A stretch of 64,000 nt of DNA from an uncultured Dehalococcoidia bacterium (lineage in GTDB: Bacteria > Chloroflexota > Dehalococcoidia > Lucifugimonadales > UBA3495): positions 343,416 to 407,415 of the forward strand of contig OY282494.1 of the NCBI GenBank assembly GCA_958296385.1. Reading direction: 5' to 3'. The first letter of the stretch is position 1. Every line of letters begins with the position of its first letter. The translations under genes were made by a program, and so were the position numbers. Of this stretch, positions 1 to 8,303 are shown one piece after another. The notes under the pieces are model-generated. The model searched no databases and was not told where the DNA came from. It worked only from the letters and a program-made list of their open reading frames with translations.

Positions 1-235
1 GCAGGATGACCGACGTGCCCAGATTCAGCGTGGTAGTCTGCGCGGCGACGGCCGCCGATACAATCAGCGGCGACGGCAGGAATCCGTCTTTGTCCTGGTG
101 GTGTTCACCAAAGAAGCAGGAATCAAAACCGACCGACTCGGCCAGTTTCGCCTCAGCGACGACTTCGTCCACCCGCAGGGCCAGGTTCTCCCCGGCCGGC
201 GCATCGGCGATGGAACTGTAAATCCCGAACTTCAT
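1..235 (-). CDS. LLM class flavin-dependent oxidoreductase, N-terminal part (runs off window)
   Basis: The minus strand opens with an ATG at 235 and stays open to base 1. The 78 visible residues start MKFGIYSSIADAP and contain the pattern AKLAESVGFDSCFFGEHHQD, the first strand and helix of luciferase-like monooxygenases (bacterial luciferase/F420-type TIM barrel), where the E-H-H segment lines the flavin pocket. Later residues (SPLIVSAAVAAQTTTLNLGT) match the next beta-alpha unit. The family oxidises varied small molecules with FMN or F420; no substrate can be read from this fragment. A second, non-identical LLM enzyme lies at 1219-2172. The C-terminal part is outside the window. Confidence 0.8.
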   Translation of the reverse strand, partial: MKFGIYSSIADAPAGENLALRVDEVVAEAKLAESVGFDSCFFGEHHQDKDGFLPSPLIVSAAVAAQTTTLNLGTSVIL

Positions 236-291
236 AACCATACTCCGGTGGGGTGGCGATTAGGCTTTGCGATGTTCCGGGTAGAGAACGC

Positions 292-576
292 TTACTCCCG
301 GTTGAGGCCATTCCGGTTGATTGCCTCGGCGAGCCGATTCAGCGCGTCCAGGTACGCCACCCGTTCCGCGGCGGCTTGTCGGCGTTCCTCAGCAGCTTGC
401 TCAAGCATATTTTTAAAGAATTCCACCATACAGTCGACGCGCTGTTGTTCTCGCTCGTAGCGTTGCCGTTGTTGTTCATTATATTTTCGTTCGAGTAGGA
501 ACAGCATCAGGTCAGAACCTCCCGTGCTTGTGATGGCAATTCCGGCATGGCTGATGCAATCATGCAAGGTAACCAC
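292..576 (-). CDS. Coiled-coil protein, 3'-partial tandem copy of the gene at 627-1136
   Basis: The 94-residue frame aligns to the C-terminal part of the 169-residue neighbour: HDCISHAGIAITSTGGSD and LLERKYNEQQRQR match it closely, followed by the same Ala/Glu/Arg/Gln-rich helix and the ending LNRLAEAIN. It lacks the N-terminal membrane helix and has fewer copies of the heptad-like AEERRQ unit. The start is GTG at 576, with no clear ribosome site. The flank after the stop is also duplicated, as seen in the shared CGATGTTCCGGGTA / CGACGTTCCGGGTA stretch. It may be translated as a soluble coiled coil or may be a decaying copy; the frame has stayed open. Function unknown. Confidence 0.45.
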   Translation of the reverse strand: MVTLHDCISHAGIAITSTGGSDLMLFLLERKYNEQQRQRYEREQQRVDCMVEFFKNMLEQAAEERRQAAAERVAYLDALNRLAEAINRNGLNRE

Positions 577-626
577 ATTCCGGGGGCTGGCGATACGGGC
601 TTGGCGACGTTCCGGGTAAAGCGCGC

Positions 627-1136
627 TTATTCCCGGTTGCGGCCATTTTGGTTAATTGCCTCGGTGAGCCGGTTCAGCGCCTCCAGGAACGCCACCCGCT
701 CCGCTGCGGCCTGTTGGCGTTCCTCGGTAGCTTGCTGGCGTTCCTCGGCGGATTGACGGCGTTCCTCGGCGGCTTGCTCGACCGCTTTCTCCATCGCATC
801 TTTAAAGAATTCCATCATCCGTTCGGCACGCTGTTCTACTTGCTCGGTGCGTTGCCGTTCTTGTTCGTTGTATTTTCGTTCGCGCAGGAATAGCATCAGG
901 TCAGAACCTCCCGTTAGTGTGATGGCGATGCCGGCGTGGATGATGCAATCGTGCAGGACGGTGGGGGATAGGTAGCGGGCCAGCGGTGTGGGCTGGCACA
1001 TTAGTTTGATGGCGGTTTCCGGTGTGCAGTGCGGAGTGGTGTAATACCAGACTACCCAGGTTATGGCGGCGGCCAATGCGCCGGAGAGGAGCGGTGCCCA
1101 TAGGGCCAGGGCCAGTGTTTTGATTCCTGCCTGCAT
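627..1136 (-). CDS. Small membrane-anchored coiled-coil protein
   Basis: The protein has 169 residues. Residues about 8-30 form a hydrophobic segment (LALALWAPLLSGALAAAITW), a likely membrane anchor. A conserved linker with HDCIIHAGIAITLTGG follows, then a long Glu/Arg/Gln/Ala-rich helix with repeated AEERQQ-type heptads at about residues 105-150, predicting a coiled coil. It lies directly downstream of the LLM gene at 1219-2172, separated only by the 32 bp tandem repeat. Two other loci in the window (11281-11880 and 20008-20514) have the same architecture and the same downstream truncated copy. I do not recognise a named family and infer no function beyond a probable membrane-attached coiled coil. 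Confidence 0.55.
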   Translation of the reverse strand: MQAGIKTLALALWAPLLSGALAAAITWVVWYYTTPHCTPETAIKLMCQPTPLARYLSPTVLHDCIIHAGIAITLTGGSDLMLFLRERKYNEQERQRTEQVEQRAERMMEFFKDAMEKAVEQAAEERRQSAEERQQATEERQQAAAERVAFLEALNRLTEAINQNGRNRE

Positions 1137-1226
1137 TATAGCCGTCGCTGGCGGTTACTTGACTGCATTATAGCCGTCGCCGCCGGTTACTTGACTGCAT
1201 TATAGCCGTCGCCGCCGGTTACTTGA
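1132..1226. repeat. Three tandem copies of a 32 bp unit at a gene 3' end
   Basis: The unit begins TGCATTATAGCCGTCGC and repeats at 1132, 1164 and 1196. The last two copies are identical and the first differs at two bases. On the minus strand each unit carries the final codon and stop (AAG TAA) of the LLM gene at 1219-2172, so the duplication arose by copying the gene's 3' tail. It sits between that gene and the downstream coiled-coil gene and reaches into the latter's start codon. Confidence 0.9.
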
Positions 1227-2172
1227 AATGCGTTAGGACGCGGTTGGAGAACAGCTCCATTTGGGCGAAGTAGTCGTCGGGTTCGCCGGCCAGGAATCCA
1301 AAGACGAAATCGCGCACGCCGGCGTCGATGCGTTCCCGGATGGCGCCGATGCAGTCTTCGGCGTTGCCGGTGATGCACAGAGCTTTGGCGATGTCCTCGG
1401 CGCTGCGGTCGGGGGTGACGTAACGCTGGCCGACGTGGGCTGCTGCCGTTGCCAATGCCTGGTCGGGGTCGTTGCTGATTGCGGTGGGCTGGTTCAATCC
1501 CCAGTGGAAGTTGCTGAGGTCGCGCCCGGATTGTTCTGCCATCTCGCGCACGCTTTCGTTGGTGCGCCGGATGCGGTTCACCGTGAACAGGTAGGGATAC
1601 CAGCCGTCGCCGGCGATGGCGGCCCGCCGTATCGCGGCGTCGGAGCGGCCGGCAACCCAGATTGGCGGGTAGGGCTGCTGCGCCGGCTGGGGCAGCAGGG
1701 TGATGTCGTCAAAGTTGAAAAAGCGCCCGTGATGCGAAACGTGCTCCTCAGTCCAGAGCCGTTTCATTACATTTAGCATCTCGTCGGTGCGCCGGCCGCG
1801 CGTGTTGACCGGGATTTCCAGCGCCTCAAACTCGACGACGGTATCGCGCTGGCCGCTGATGCCGATGCCAAAGTCCAGCCGGCCGCCGGAGATTTGGTCG
1901 GCCACGGCTACCATCTTGGCCAGCAGCACCGGATGGTACAGCGGGGCGATTACGATGCCGGTTAGCACCCGGATGCGGGAGGTGGCGCCGGCGGCGGCGG
2001 CCATTGCGGGTATGCCCATCATCGTGGGGCGCGGCGGGTTGCCGTCCATGATGTGTTCGCCCACCGTAACCCGGTCAAACCCCAAGTCCTCGGCGCGGCG
2101 GGCGAATTCGCCCACGTCCCAATAGTCGTCCACGCTCAGGTTGCAACCGAAAGTGATCGCGTCGTCCGCCAT
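1219..2172 (-). CDS. LLM class flavin/F420-dependent oxidoreductase
   Basis: The 317 residues are full length for the family. The N-terminus has FARRAEDLGFDRVTVGEHI, the first unit of the luciferase-like TIM barrel, followed by the cofactor-binding region RIRVLTGIVIAPLYHPVLLAK and SGGRLDFGIGISGQ, and the conserved PPIWVAGRSDAAIRRAA typical of F420-type members. The reaction is probably an FMN- or F420H2-dependent oxidation or reduction; the substrate is unknown. An AAAGGAG ribosome site lies just upstream of the ATG. It follows the TlpA-like gene at 2194-2799 by 21 bases, so the two are probably co-transcribed. Its stop codon is inside the first unit of a 32 bp tandem repeat. Confidence 0.85.
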   Translation of the reverse strand: MADDAITFGCNLSVDDYWDVGEFARRAEDLGFDRVTVGEHIMDGNPPRPTMMGIPAMAAAAGATSRIRVLTGIVIAPLYHPVLLAKMVAVADQISGGRLDFGIGISGQRDTVVEFEALEIPVNTRGRRTDEMLNVMKRLWTEEHVSHHGRFFNFDDITLLPQPAQQPYPPIWVAGRSDAAIRRAAIAGDGWYPYLFTVNRIRRTNESVREMAEQSGRDLSNFHWGLNQPTAISNDPDQALATAAAHVGQRYVTPDRSAEDIAKALCITGNAEDCIGAIRERIDAGVRDFVFGFLAGEPDDYFAQMELFSNRVLTHFK

Positions 2173-2193
2173 TATTTGCTCCTTTGGCCTGGC

Positions 2194-2799
2194 CTATTGG
2201 GCCAGCATCTCGTCGGTAATCTCGCTTAGCTGCTCCCCGCTCAGGATGCTGACCCATTTGCGGTGCAGTTTGCCGTCGGCGGTGATAAACAGGGTGGCGG
2301 GCAGGCCCAGCACGCCCAGCTCCCGCACTACGCTGGCGTCGTCGGTGTAGCCGGCGGGGTAAGTGACGGCCAGGTCGTCAAGCAGTTTGGTGGCGTCCTC
2401 TTGCGTGCCCAGGCTGAAAAACTGGCCCAGGTCAACGCCTACCACCAGGGCCCGGCCGGCGTATTCGTCGGCAAACGCCTGGAACTCAGGCATCTCGGCG
2501 CGGCAGGGGGGGCACAGGCCGGCCCAGAAATTCAGCACGATGGGCGTCCCGCGCAAGTCGGACAGCGCAACCGTCTCGCCGCCCAGCGCATCTGCTCCCT
2601 GGTACAGGGAGATGTTGAAATCATAGACCGTATCCGATGGCGGCCCGGTTTGCGACGTGTCGCCGCCGCCGGAGGGGGAGCAGGCGGACGCCAGGGCTAA
2701 CGCCAGCGCCAGCAGAAAGGCCAAAACTCCCGCCGGCCGGCGGAATGCCCGCGCAGCGGATTTGAGATGGGACGGATTTAGCGATGTTGTGGTTTTCAT
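2194..2799 (-). CDS. TlpA/ResA-like thioredoxin-fold lipoprotein
   Basis: The start is set at the ATG at 2799, which begins MKTTTSLNP. This gives a lipoprotein signal with a hydrophobic run at about residues 22-38 and a lipobox LASAC (Cys40). A frame extending to 2862 would bury the signal. The mature part has FWAGLCPPC with the redox pair Cys96/Cys99, and later GLPATLFITADG with the cis-proline loop, both diagnostic of TlpA/ResA thioredoxins. It is 201 residues, a normal size. It probably reduces disulfides or haem-binding cysteines outside the membrane. No cytochrome biogenesis genes are next to it, so the client is unknown. Confidence 0.88.
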   Translation of the reverse strand: MKTTTSLNPSHLKSAARAFRRPAGVLAFLLALALALASACSPSGGGDTSQTGPPSDTVYDFNISLYQGADALGGETVALSDLRGTPIVLNFWAGLCPPCRAEMPEFQAFADEYAGRALVVGVDLGQFFSLGTQEDATKLLDDLAVTYPAGYTDDASVVRELGVLGLPATLFITADGKLHRKWVSILSGEQLSEITDEMLAQ

Positions 2800-2949
2800 A
2801 CCCGCTAAATTAGCACACCGGGCGGCGCAGGCAAACACCATTTGAGCGAACCCGCCGGTCATTTGGCGAACCCCGTTGGCCGCAGTTAGCGCCTGCGGCG
2901 TTGGTGGTGTACAATCGGGGCGTTTGCAGCCGCCAGGGAGGACTCCGAG

Positions 2950-4251
2950 ATGCGTGTTTTGTTAATCGCTACCAATCGCCATAACCGGGTAATGGGCCGG
3001 ATGCGGGCGCAGCCGATACCGATTGGGTTGGCCTACGTTGCCGGGCATTTGGACCGCACCCGCCACGAGGTCAAGCTGGTTGACCTGATGTTTGCCGACG
3101 CCGATTATCTGGATGAAATTGAGCGGGTGGTGAACGAGTTTCGCCCGCAGCTGGTGGGCATATCCATTCGCAACCTGAGCAATCACAGCTACGTTGACCC
3201 GCAGTGGCAGCTGCCGATTACGCGGGGCGTCATCGAGCGGATTCGGGCCGTGTCCGATGCTACGATTGTGTGCGGCGGCCCGGCTTTCAGCATCCTGCCG
3301 GAGCAAATCTTTGAGTTCGTGCAGCCGGACTTGGGGATTGCCGGCGATGCTGCCGAAACCTTTGCCGAACTGGTCAACCGGGTTGAGATTGGCGAACCCG
3401 ACTATCGGGGAATGACCGGCGTGCTGTACCGCGAGAACGGCGCGGTGGTGTTCAACGGGATGCGCTGCTCGTCCGATTTTGTCCAGCGCCCCAGCCTGGA
3501 CGACCTGGACATGGCCCGGTACGCCCGGGCCGGTTTCGGCGTCAGCGTGCTGACCAAGCTGGGCGGGTTTTACTATCCGTCATCACCGGCCGACTTTCAT
3601 ACTGCGGAGGGCGCCTGGCGGGTGATACGGCCCATTGATGAGGTAGTTGAGGAGGTGGCCGAGGTTACCGACCGCTACGGGCTGAGCAAGATATTCTTTG
3701 TGGACAACTGCTTTAACGTGCCGCTGGAGCACGCCAAGTCGCTGTGCAACGCGCTGATGGACGCCGAGGTTAAGGTGCGCTGGAATACTTGCCTGGCGCC
3801 TTACAACTGCGACGCGGAGCTGATTGGCCTGATGAAACAGGCCGGCTGCGGGCTGGTGATGATGGGCGGCAGCCGGAGCGGCGACCCCCACGAGGGCGAC
3901 AACGACACCTCCCGCTACGCTACGCTGAAAGAGACTACCGAGCTGTGCGAGGCGGGCGATTTGCACTACACCATATCCCAGCAGTTTGGCGAGCCGGGCG
4001 AAACCCGCGCATCGGTCGAGAACAAGCTGGACTTTCTGCGGGGCCTGAAGCCGTCGCTGGCCAACCTGCGCGTGGGCGTCAGCGTGATGCCGGGCACCGA
4101 GGTTGCGGCCCGCTGTATTCAGGAGGGCATCATCACCGACGAAGCCCAGCTCATTGAGCCGACCTTTTATATGTCGGAGGAGGTTCGCCCCTGGCTGGTG
4201 GATTACCTGCGCGGGCAGGTGGACGCCAACCCGCGCTGGAACCTGATGTAA
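2950..4251 (+). CDS. Cobalamin-binding/radical-SAM-like protein lacking the cluster cysteines
   Basis: Residues about 1-140 look like a B12-binding Rossmann domain of the kind found before radical SAM barrels (MRVLLIATNRHNRVMGRM, VKLVDLMF, IVCGGPAFSILPE, DLGIAGDAAETF). The barrel follows with IDEVVEEVAEVTDRYGLSKIFFVDNCFN and later GCGLVMMGGSRSGD. At the point where CxxxCxxC should follow the TK-x-G motif, the sequence is TKLGGFYYPSSPADF (residues 203-217), with Gly206, Pro210 and Pro213 in place of the three cysteines. The 4Fe-4S/SAM chemistry should therefore be absent. The frame is intact (433 residues) and codon use is like its neighbours. It lies 72 bases upstream of the DUF1800 gene. Confidence 0.7.
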   Translation: MRVLLIATNRHNRVMGRMRAQPIPIGLAYVAGHLDRTRHEVKLVDLMFADADYLDEIERVVNEFRPQLVGISIRNLSNHSYVDPQWQLPITRGVIERIRAVSDATIVCGGPAFSILPEQIFEFVQPDLGIAGDAAETFAELVNRVEIGEPDYRGMTGVLYRENGAVVFNGMRCSSDFVQRPSLDDLDMARYARAGFGVSVLTKLGGFYYPSSPADFHTAEGAWRVIRPIDEVVEEVAEVTDRYGLSKIFFVDNCFNVPLEHAKSLCNALMDAEVKVRWNTCLAPYNCDAELIGLMKQAGCGLVMMGGSRSGDPHEGDNDTSRYATLKETTELCEAGDLHYTISQQFGEPGETRASVENKLDFLRGLKPSLANLRVGVSVMPGTEVAARCIQEGIITDEAQLIEPTFYMSEEVRPWLVDYLRGQVDANPRWNLM

Positions 4252-4279
4252 TCCGGAGAATCCCGTACCGACATTCCTG

Positions 4280-4309
4280 TCCTGCATAGACATTTCCTGC
4301 ATAGACATT
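4280..4309. repeat. 15 bp tandem duplication upstream of the DUF1800 gene
   Basis: The unit TCCTGCATAGACATT occurs twice without a gap, and a third degenerate partial copy (GACATTCCTG) precedes it. It lies in the 72 bp spacer between the cobalamin-binding-like gene and the DUF1800 gene, just before the ribosome site GGAAGG. Confidence 0.85.
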
Positions 4310-4323
4310 CCTGGAAGGTTGCC

Positions 4324-5763
4324 ATGACGCTGACGCAAAACGCCCATCGGGTTGCCATCGGCGACGCCGACACCCGCCGCATCGCGCACCTGCTCCGGCG
4401 GGCCGGGTTTGGCCCGACGCGCGGGGAGATTGAACGGGCCGCTGACTTGGGCTACGCGGCTACCGTGGAGGAACTGCTCCATCCGGAAGCGCAGCCCGAT
4501 TTGGAAATTGAGGACCTAATCCGGCGCTATCACGTGGACCAGAACAGCCTGATGCTGCTGGAAAGCAGCCAGAGTTACTGGCTCTATCGCATCATCAACA
4601 CCCGGCGGCCGCTGGAAGAAAAGATGGCGCTGTTCTGGCACGGGCTGTTTGCCACCGCTTACGGCAAGCTCAATCACGCCAAAGCCGTCGTCAATCAGAC
4701 GCATACTTTCCGCCGCTTTGGGCTGGGGAAGTTTGCCGATATTCTGCTGGAACTGTCCCGGGATCCGGCGATGATATTCTGGCTGGACAACAAGGATAAC
4801 CATAAGGATGCCCCGAATGAGAACTACGGGCGGGAGCTGCTGGAGCTGTTCTCGATGGGCATTGGCAATTACACTGAGGACGACGTAAAGATGGCGGCCC
4901 GCGCCTTTACCGGCTGGACGATTGACAACGCCGAGTACATGAGCATCCGGGCCAGCCGGGATTCGTTCTGGCCTTACGGACGCATTGACTGGCAGTTCCG
5001 CTATCGCGATGACGACCACGACGATAGCGAAAAGACGTTCCTGGGGCGCAGCGGGACGTTTGGCGGCGAGGATGTCATTGACATAATCATCCAGCAGCCG
5101 GCCACCGCGCATTACGTTGCCGGCAAGCTGTACGGCTACTTTGTATCCGACCGGCCCGACGAGGGGGCGATTGGGCAGCTGGCCGATGAGTTCGTCCGTA
5201 CCGGCGGCGATATTCGGGCTGTGATGCGCTGCCTGTTCCTCTCCGATTTCTTTGCCGACGACGCGGTGCGTCTGGGCCGGGTCAAAAGCCCGGCGGAAAT
5301 CGTCGGCGGCACGGCGCGGCTGGCGGGCAGCCATCGTTTTCCGGAGTGGACTATCGTCAACCTGGCGATGGACGTCAACTTTATGGGGCAGGAAATCCTG
5401 AACCCGCCGACCGTTGAGGGCTGGCACACCGGCGCCGAGTGGATTGACACGGGCAACCTGGTGGAGCGCATCAACGCCGCCGGCATCGGCGTGCGCGACC
5501 TGGCCAGCCCCGGCGTCCGCGCCATCGTTGACCGGGTGAAAGCGGCCGGCCCGGCGCTGGCCCCGCCGCAGCTGGCCGAGGCGTGCCTGGATGCCGTGGG
5601 TATGTTTGAGGTATCCGCCGCCACGATGGACAGCCTGCTGGCGATGGCGGCGCCGTGGGGCGAGCTGCGCTTTGACCGCGCCGACGCGCTGGCGTGTTCG
5701 GAATCACGGGTAACCGAGCTGCTGCAACTGATTGTAGCCGCCCGCGAATACCAGCTGGCCTGA
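4324..5763 (+). CDS. DUF1800 family protein
   Basis: The 479 residues match the DUF1800 pattern. The N-terminus has RIAHLLRRAGFGPTRGEIERA, then EEKMALFWHGLFATAYGKL, NENYGRELLELFSMGIG and the closing FTGWTIDNAEY region, plus a C-terminal NPPTVEGWHTG. Such proteins are usually secreted or tied to the cell envelope and paired with a DUF1501 protein; biochemical function is not established. Here there is no signal peptide and no DUF1501 partner. The gene instead sits between a degenerate radical-SAM-like gene and an NHL-repeat gene, in one apparent operon. The ATG at 4324 has the ribosome site GGAAGG. Confidence 0.85.
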   Translation: MTLTQNAHRVAIGDADTRRIAHLLRRAGFGPTRGEIERAADLGYAATVEELLHPEAQPDLEIEDLIRRYHVDQNSLMLLESSQSYWLYRIINTRRPLEEKMALFWHGLFATAYGKLNHAKAVVNQTHTFRRFGLGKFADILLELSRDPAMIFWLDNKDNHKDAPNENYGRELLELFSMGIGNYTEDDVKMAARAFTGWTIDNAEYMSIRASRDSFWPYGRIDWQFRYRDDDHDDSEKTFLGRSGTFGGEDVIDIIIQQPATAHYVAGKLYGYFVSDRPDEGAIGQLADEFVRTGGDIRAVMRCLFLSDFFADDAVRLGRVKSPAEIVGGTARLAGSHRFPEWTIVNLAMDVNFMGQEILNPPTVEGWHTGAEWIDTGNLVERINAAGIGVRDLASPGVRAIVDRVKAAGPALAPPQLAEACLDAVGMFEVSAATMDSLLAMAAPWGELRFDRADALACSESRVTELLQLIVAAREYQLA

Positions 5764-5780
5764 GGCAACCGGACGCTGCT

Positions 5781-6815
5781 ATGACTACTACTGCTACCAC
5801 TGCTGCTGCGACGTTCCAGTACAGCCACACCGTAGGCTTTCTGGCCTACCAGGGGCGCGGCTTTATCCATCCCGTTGACCTTGCGCTGGGCGATGGCGGC
5901 GTGATGTACGTGCTGAACCGGGGCGGGCCGGAAACTACGGCCCGGCTGAATCACAAGCGCGTTTGCGTGTGCACTGTTGACGAGGGCTATATCGGCGAGT
6001 GGGGGCACGGCGGGATTGACGACGGGCAATTCTGGTGGCCCAGCGGCATCGCGCGGGGCGCTGATGGGCGGCTGTACGTTACTGATGAGGCGTTGCAGCG
6101 GGTCAACGTTTTTGACGCCGACGGCAACTTTCTGCGCTACTGGGGCCAAGCCGGGGATGCGCCCGGCCAGCTGAACCGGCCGGCGGCGATTGCGGTGGCG
6201 CCCGATGGCACGCTGCTGGTCAGCGACGCGCTGAATCACCGGGTGCAGCGGTTCACCGCCGACGGCGAGTACCGGCACGGTTGGGGGCAGTTTGGCAAGC
6301 AGTCCGGCCAGTTTGATACGCCGTGGGGGTTGGCTTGCAACGCCGCTGGCCACGTGCTGGTTGCCGACTGGCGCAACGACCGGGTGCAGGCGTTCTCATC
6401 GGATGGACGTTTCATCGGGCAGTGGGGAACGTCGGGCGACGGCAAGGGGCAGCTGAACCGGCCGGCAGCGGTGGCCGTGGACGATGAGGGCTACATCTAC
6501 GTTGCCGATTGGGGCAATGAGCGGGTGCAGATATTCGGGCCGGACGGCGCAACCGCCGCCATCCTGCACGGCGATGCTACCATCTCAACATGGGCCGCCG
6601 ACTACTTTGCCGCCAACCCGGACGAGGCCGACGCCCGTTCCCGCTCCGACCTGTTTCCGGCGGTCAATCCCCGGCGGGACCATTACCGGGAAACCTCAGC
6701 GGGAGTTGAATCGCGGTTCTGGGGGCCCACGTCGGTGAAGGTGGACGATGCCGGCCGAATCTACGTGGTGGATTCCTGCCGGCACCGGGTCCAAATCTAC
6801 CGGAAACACCGCTAG
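5781..6815 (+). CDS. NHL-repeat beta-propeller protein
   Basis: The protein has 344 residues. At least five NHL repeats are visible, each with the pattern FxxPxGIAxxxDGxLYVxDxxxxRVxxF: GQFWWPSGIARGADGRLYVTD, GQLNRPAAIAVAPDGTLLVSD, GQFDTPWGLACNAAGHVLVAD, GQLNRPAAVAVDDEGYIYVAD, and a last one near the C-terminus. This predicts a six-bladed propeller. The start is set at the ATG at 5781; an upstream extension would overlap the DUF1800 gene by about 70 bases. No signal peptide is evident, so it is probably cytoplasmic. It is the last gene of the three-gene plus-strand cluster. NHL propellers bind protein, RNA or small ligands; the ligand is unknown here. Confidence 0.85.
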   Translation: MTTTATTAAATFQYSHTVGFLAYQGRGFIHPVDLALGDGGVMYVLNRGGPETTARLNHKRVCVCTVDEGYIGEWGHGGIDDGQFWWPSGIARGADGRLYVTDEALQRVNVFDADGNFLRYWGQAGDAPGQLNRPAAIAVAPDGTLLVSDALNHRVQRFTADGEYRHGWGQFGKQSGQFDTPWGLACNAAGHVLVADWRNDRVQAFSSDGRFIGQWGTSGDGKGQLNRPAAVAVDDEGYIYVADWGNERVQIFGPDGATAAILHGDATISTWAADYFAANPDEADARSRSDLFPAVNPRRDHYRETSAGVESRFWGPTSVKVDDAGRIYVVDSCRHRVQIYRKHR

Positions 6816-6846
6816 GCGGTCGGGGGATTTTGGCCCCGGCGGGCGC

Positions 6847-7410
6847 TTACCCGGTAATCTTTTGCAGGAGCGGCTCGGCGCGCTCCGGCAGCAGGTCGGT
6901 CTCAAAGGTGTTTATCAGCATCGCCAGCATGGTGTAGTTGCCCAGCACCAGGGTAAGCTCGATGACGCCCTGCTGTCCGAACACCTCCAGGGCGCTTTGG
7001 TAACCGCCCCGGCTGACCTGGTGGTTGCGGAGGATTTCCCGGCCCAGGTTGATTACGGCGGATTCGTCGGCGGCCAGCGGCGGCAGGGCCTGGCCGTCGC
7101 GGATGGCGTCAACTACGCCGTCCGGCACGCCGGCATCGCGGGCTGACTTGGCGTGGGCGTTCCAGATGTGCTGGCAATCCATCTCCCGCGCGGCCACCAG
7201 CATGGCCAGTTCCGCCGCTTTGGTGGGCAGGCTGGAATGATTGCGCAGGTACTGATTCAGGGCGGTGGCGTGCTTGCCGGCCTCCGGCACGTGGGCCAGC
7301 ACGGAGCCGGGGCCGTAGGGCGGCACGGGGCCGCCCGCCATAATTTCGTCAAAAGTGGTCTCTTGTCCGGCGGGCGCAGTCGCGCGGGACGCCAGCGGTA
7401 GTCGTGCCAT
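6847..7410 (-). CDS. Carboxymuconolactone decarboxylase (CMD/AhpD-like) family protein
   Basis: The 187 residues have the all-helical CMD pattern: LPTKAAELAMLVAAREMDCQ followed by HIWNAHAKSARDAG, the conserved helix pair of the CMD fold, and later GVIELTLVLGNYTMLAMLIN. Cys and His of the DCQHIWNAH segment occupy the usual active-site region, but a full CxxC of AhpD peroxidase type is absent. The family includes decarboxylases and peroxidase-like enzymes, so the reaction is undetermined. It lies 112 bases downstream of the RraA-like gene on the same strand and may belong with it in aromatic or hydroxy-acid catabolism, which is an inference. Confidence 0.8.
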   Translation of the reverse strand: MARLPLASRATAPAGQETTFDEIMAGGPVPPYGPGSVLAHVPEAGKHATALNQYLRNHSSLPTKAAELAMLVAAREMDCQHIWNAHAKSARDAGVPDGVVDAIRDGQALPPLAADESAVINLGREILRNHQVSRGGYQSALEVFGQQGVIELTLVLGNYTMLAMLINTFETDLLPERAEPLLQKITG

Positions 7411-7522
7411 AGTGCTGCCTCCTGTCGTGAATATCCAATCCGGTGCATATCGCCTGGTGAATATCCCGTCGTGATTGATTGATTGAGGATTATTGATTGA
7501 CGATTGCGGTGCGGGTCAAAGG

Positions 7523-8257
7523 CTAACGGTAGGGCTGCTTGCCCGTCTTTTCCTCAAAGAGTTTCCAGGTATTGTCGTTGAACGGGTAGTATTTGCCGGG
7601 GGAACACTGCTCGATTTCCAGCTGGGCCTTGATGACGGCCTCCACTTCCTCGCGCTGGTGGGCAATGCGGATGACTTCGTCGGCGGCGGCGGCCGGCACG
7701 ACTACGGCGCCGTCGTCATCGCCCACGATGGCATCGCCGGGGCGCACCAGGACGCCGCCGCACTGGATGCAGTCGTTGACTTGCCAGGGCCAGAACTCGG
7801 CCGGCCCCTGCTTGGCGGTGGCGTTGGCGGAATAGACGGGAAAGCCGTACTCTTGCAGCGTGTTGGTATCCCGCACCGCGCCATCGGTAACCAGCCCGCC
7901 CACGCCGCGCTGGAACAGCCGGTAAAACTTGATGTCGCCGCCGATGCTGGAATAAGGCCAGCGCATGGCGTCAATTACCAGCACCTCGCCGGGGCCGCAA
8001 AGCTCAAAGGCCACGTACTCGGCGGAGTCGGCGCCTTTGGGCTTGTCGGCGGCCAGGTCGGGGCGATGGGGGACGAAACGCAGCGTAACGGCGCGGCCGG
8101 CCATGTGCTGGCCGGGCTGCAAGGGTTTGGCGCCCTCAATCATGCTCATCGGCCAGCCCATCACCCACAGCCCGTCAATGAGGGTTTGGGTGGGAATGGC
8201 CCGGAGCGCGGCCAGCGTTGCGTCGGAGACGTGGGGGGTGGTTGGTGCGGTAGTCAT
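7523..8257 (-). CDS. RraA-like / 4-hydroxy-4-methyl-2-oxoglutarate aldolase family protein
   Basis: The family signature is clear: IPTQTLIDGLWVMGW near the N-terminus, GRAVTLRFVP, then GEVLVIDAMRWPYSSIGGD and GVGGLVTDGAVRDTNTLQEYGFPVY, the G-G-D and R-D-x-D active-site loops. GDAIVGDDDGAVVVP completes the fold. Members are either metal-dependent HMG/CHA aldolases or RNase E regulators; the context beside a CMD-family gene favours an enzyme. The start is placed at the ATG at 8257 (MTTAPTTPHV). A longer frame from 8296 adds 13 residues with no better ribosome site. Confidence 0.82.
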   Translation of the reverse strand: MTTAPTTPHVSDATLAALRAIPTQTLIDGLWVMGWPMSMIEGAKPLQPGQHMAGRAVTLRFVPHRPDLAADKPKGADSAEYVAFELCGPGEVLVIDAMRWPYSSIGGDIKFYRLFQRGVGGLVTDGAVRDTNTLQEYGFPVYSANATAKQGPAEFWPWQVNDCIQCGGVLVRPGDAIVGDDDGAVVVPAAAADEVIRIAHQREEVEAVIKAQLEIEQCSPGKYYPFNDNTWKLFEEKTGKQPYR

Positions 8258-8303
8258 CGGTATGTCGGTTTCCGTAATGCAGGATTGGCGGCCCATTGTA
8301 GCA

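Noticed and set aside
5136-6353. A 405-codon minus-strand frame opposite the DUF1800/NHL genes
   Set aside because: Ser/Arg/Pro-rich shadow that spans two real genes in the other direction.
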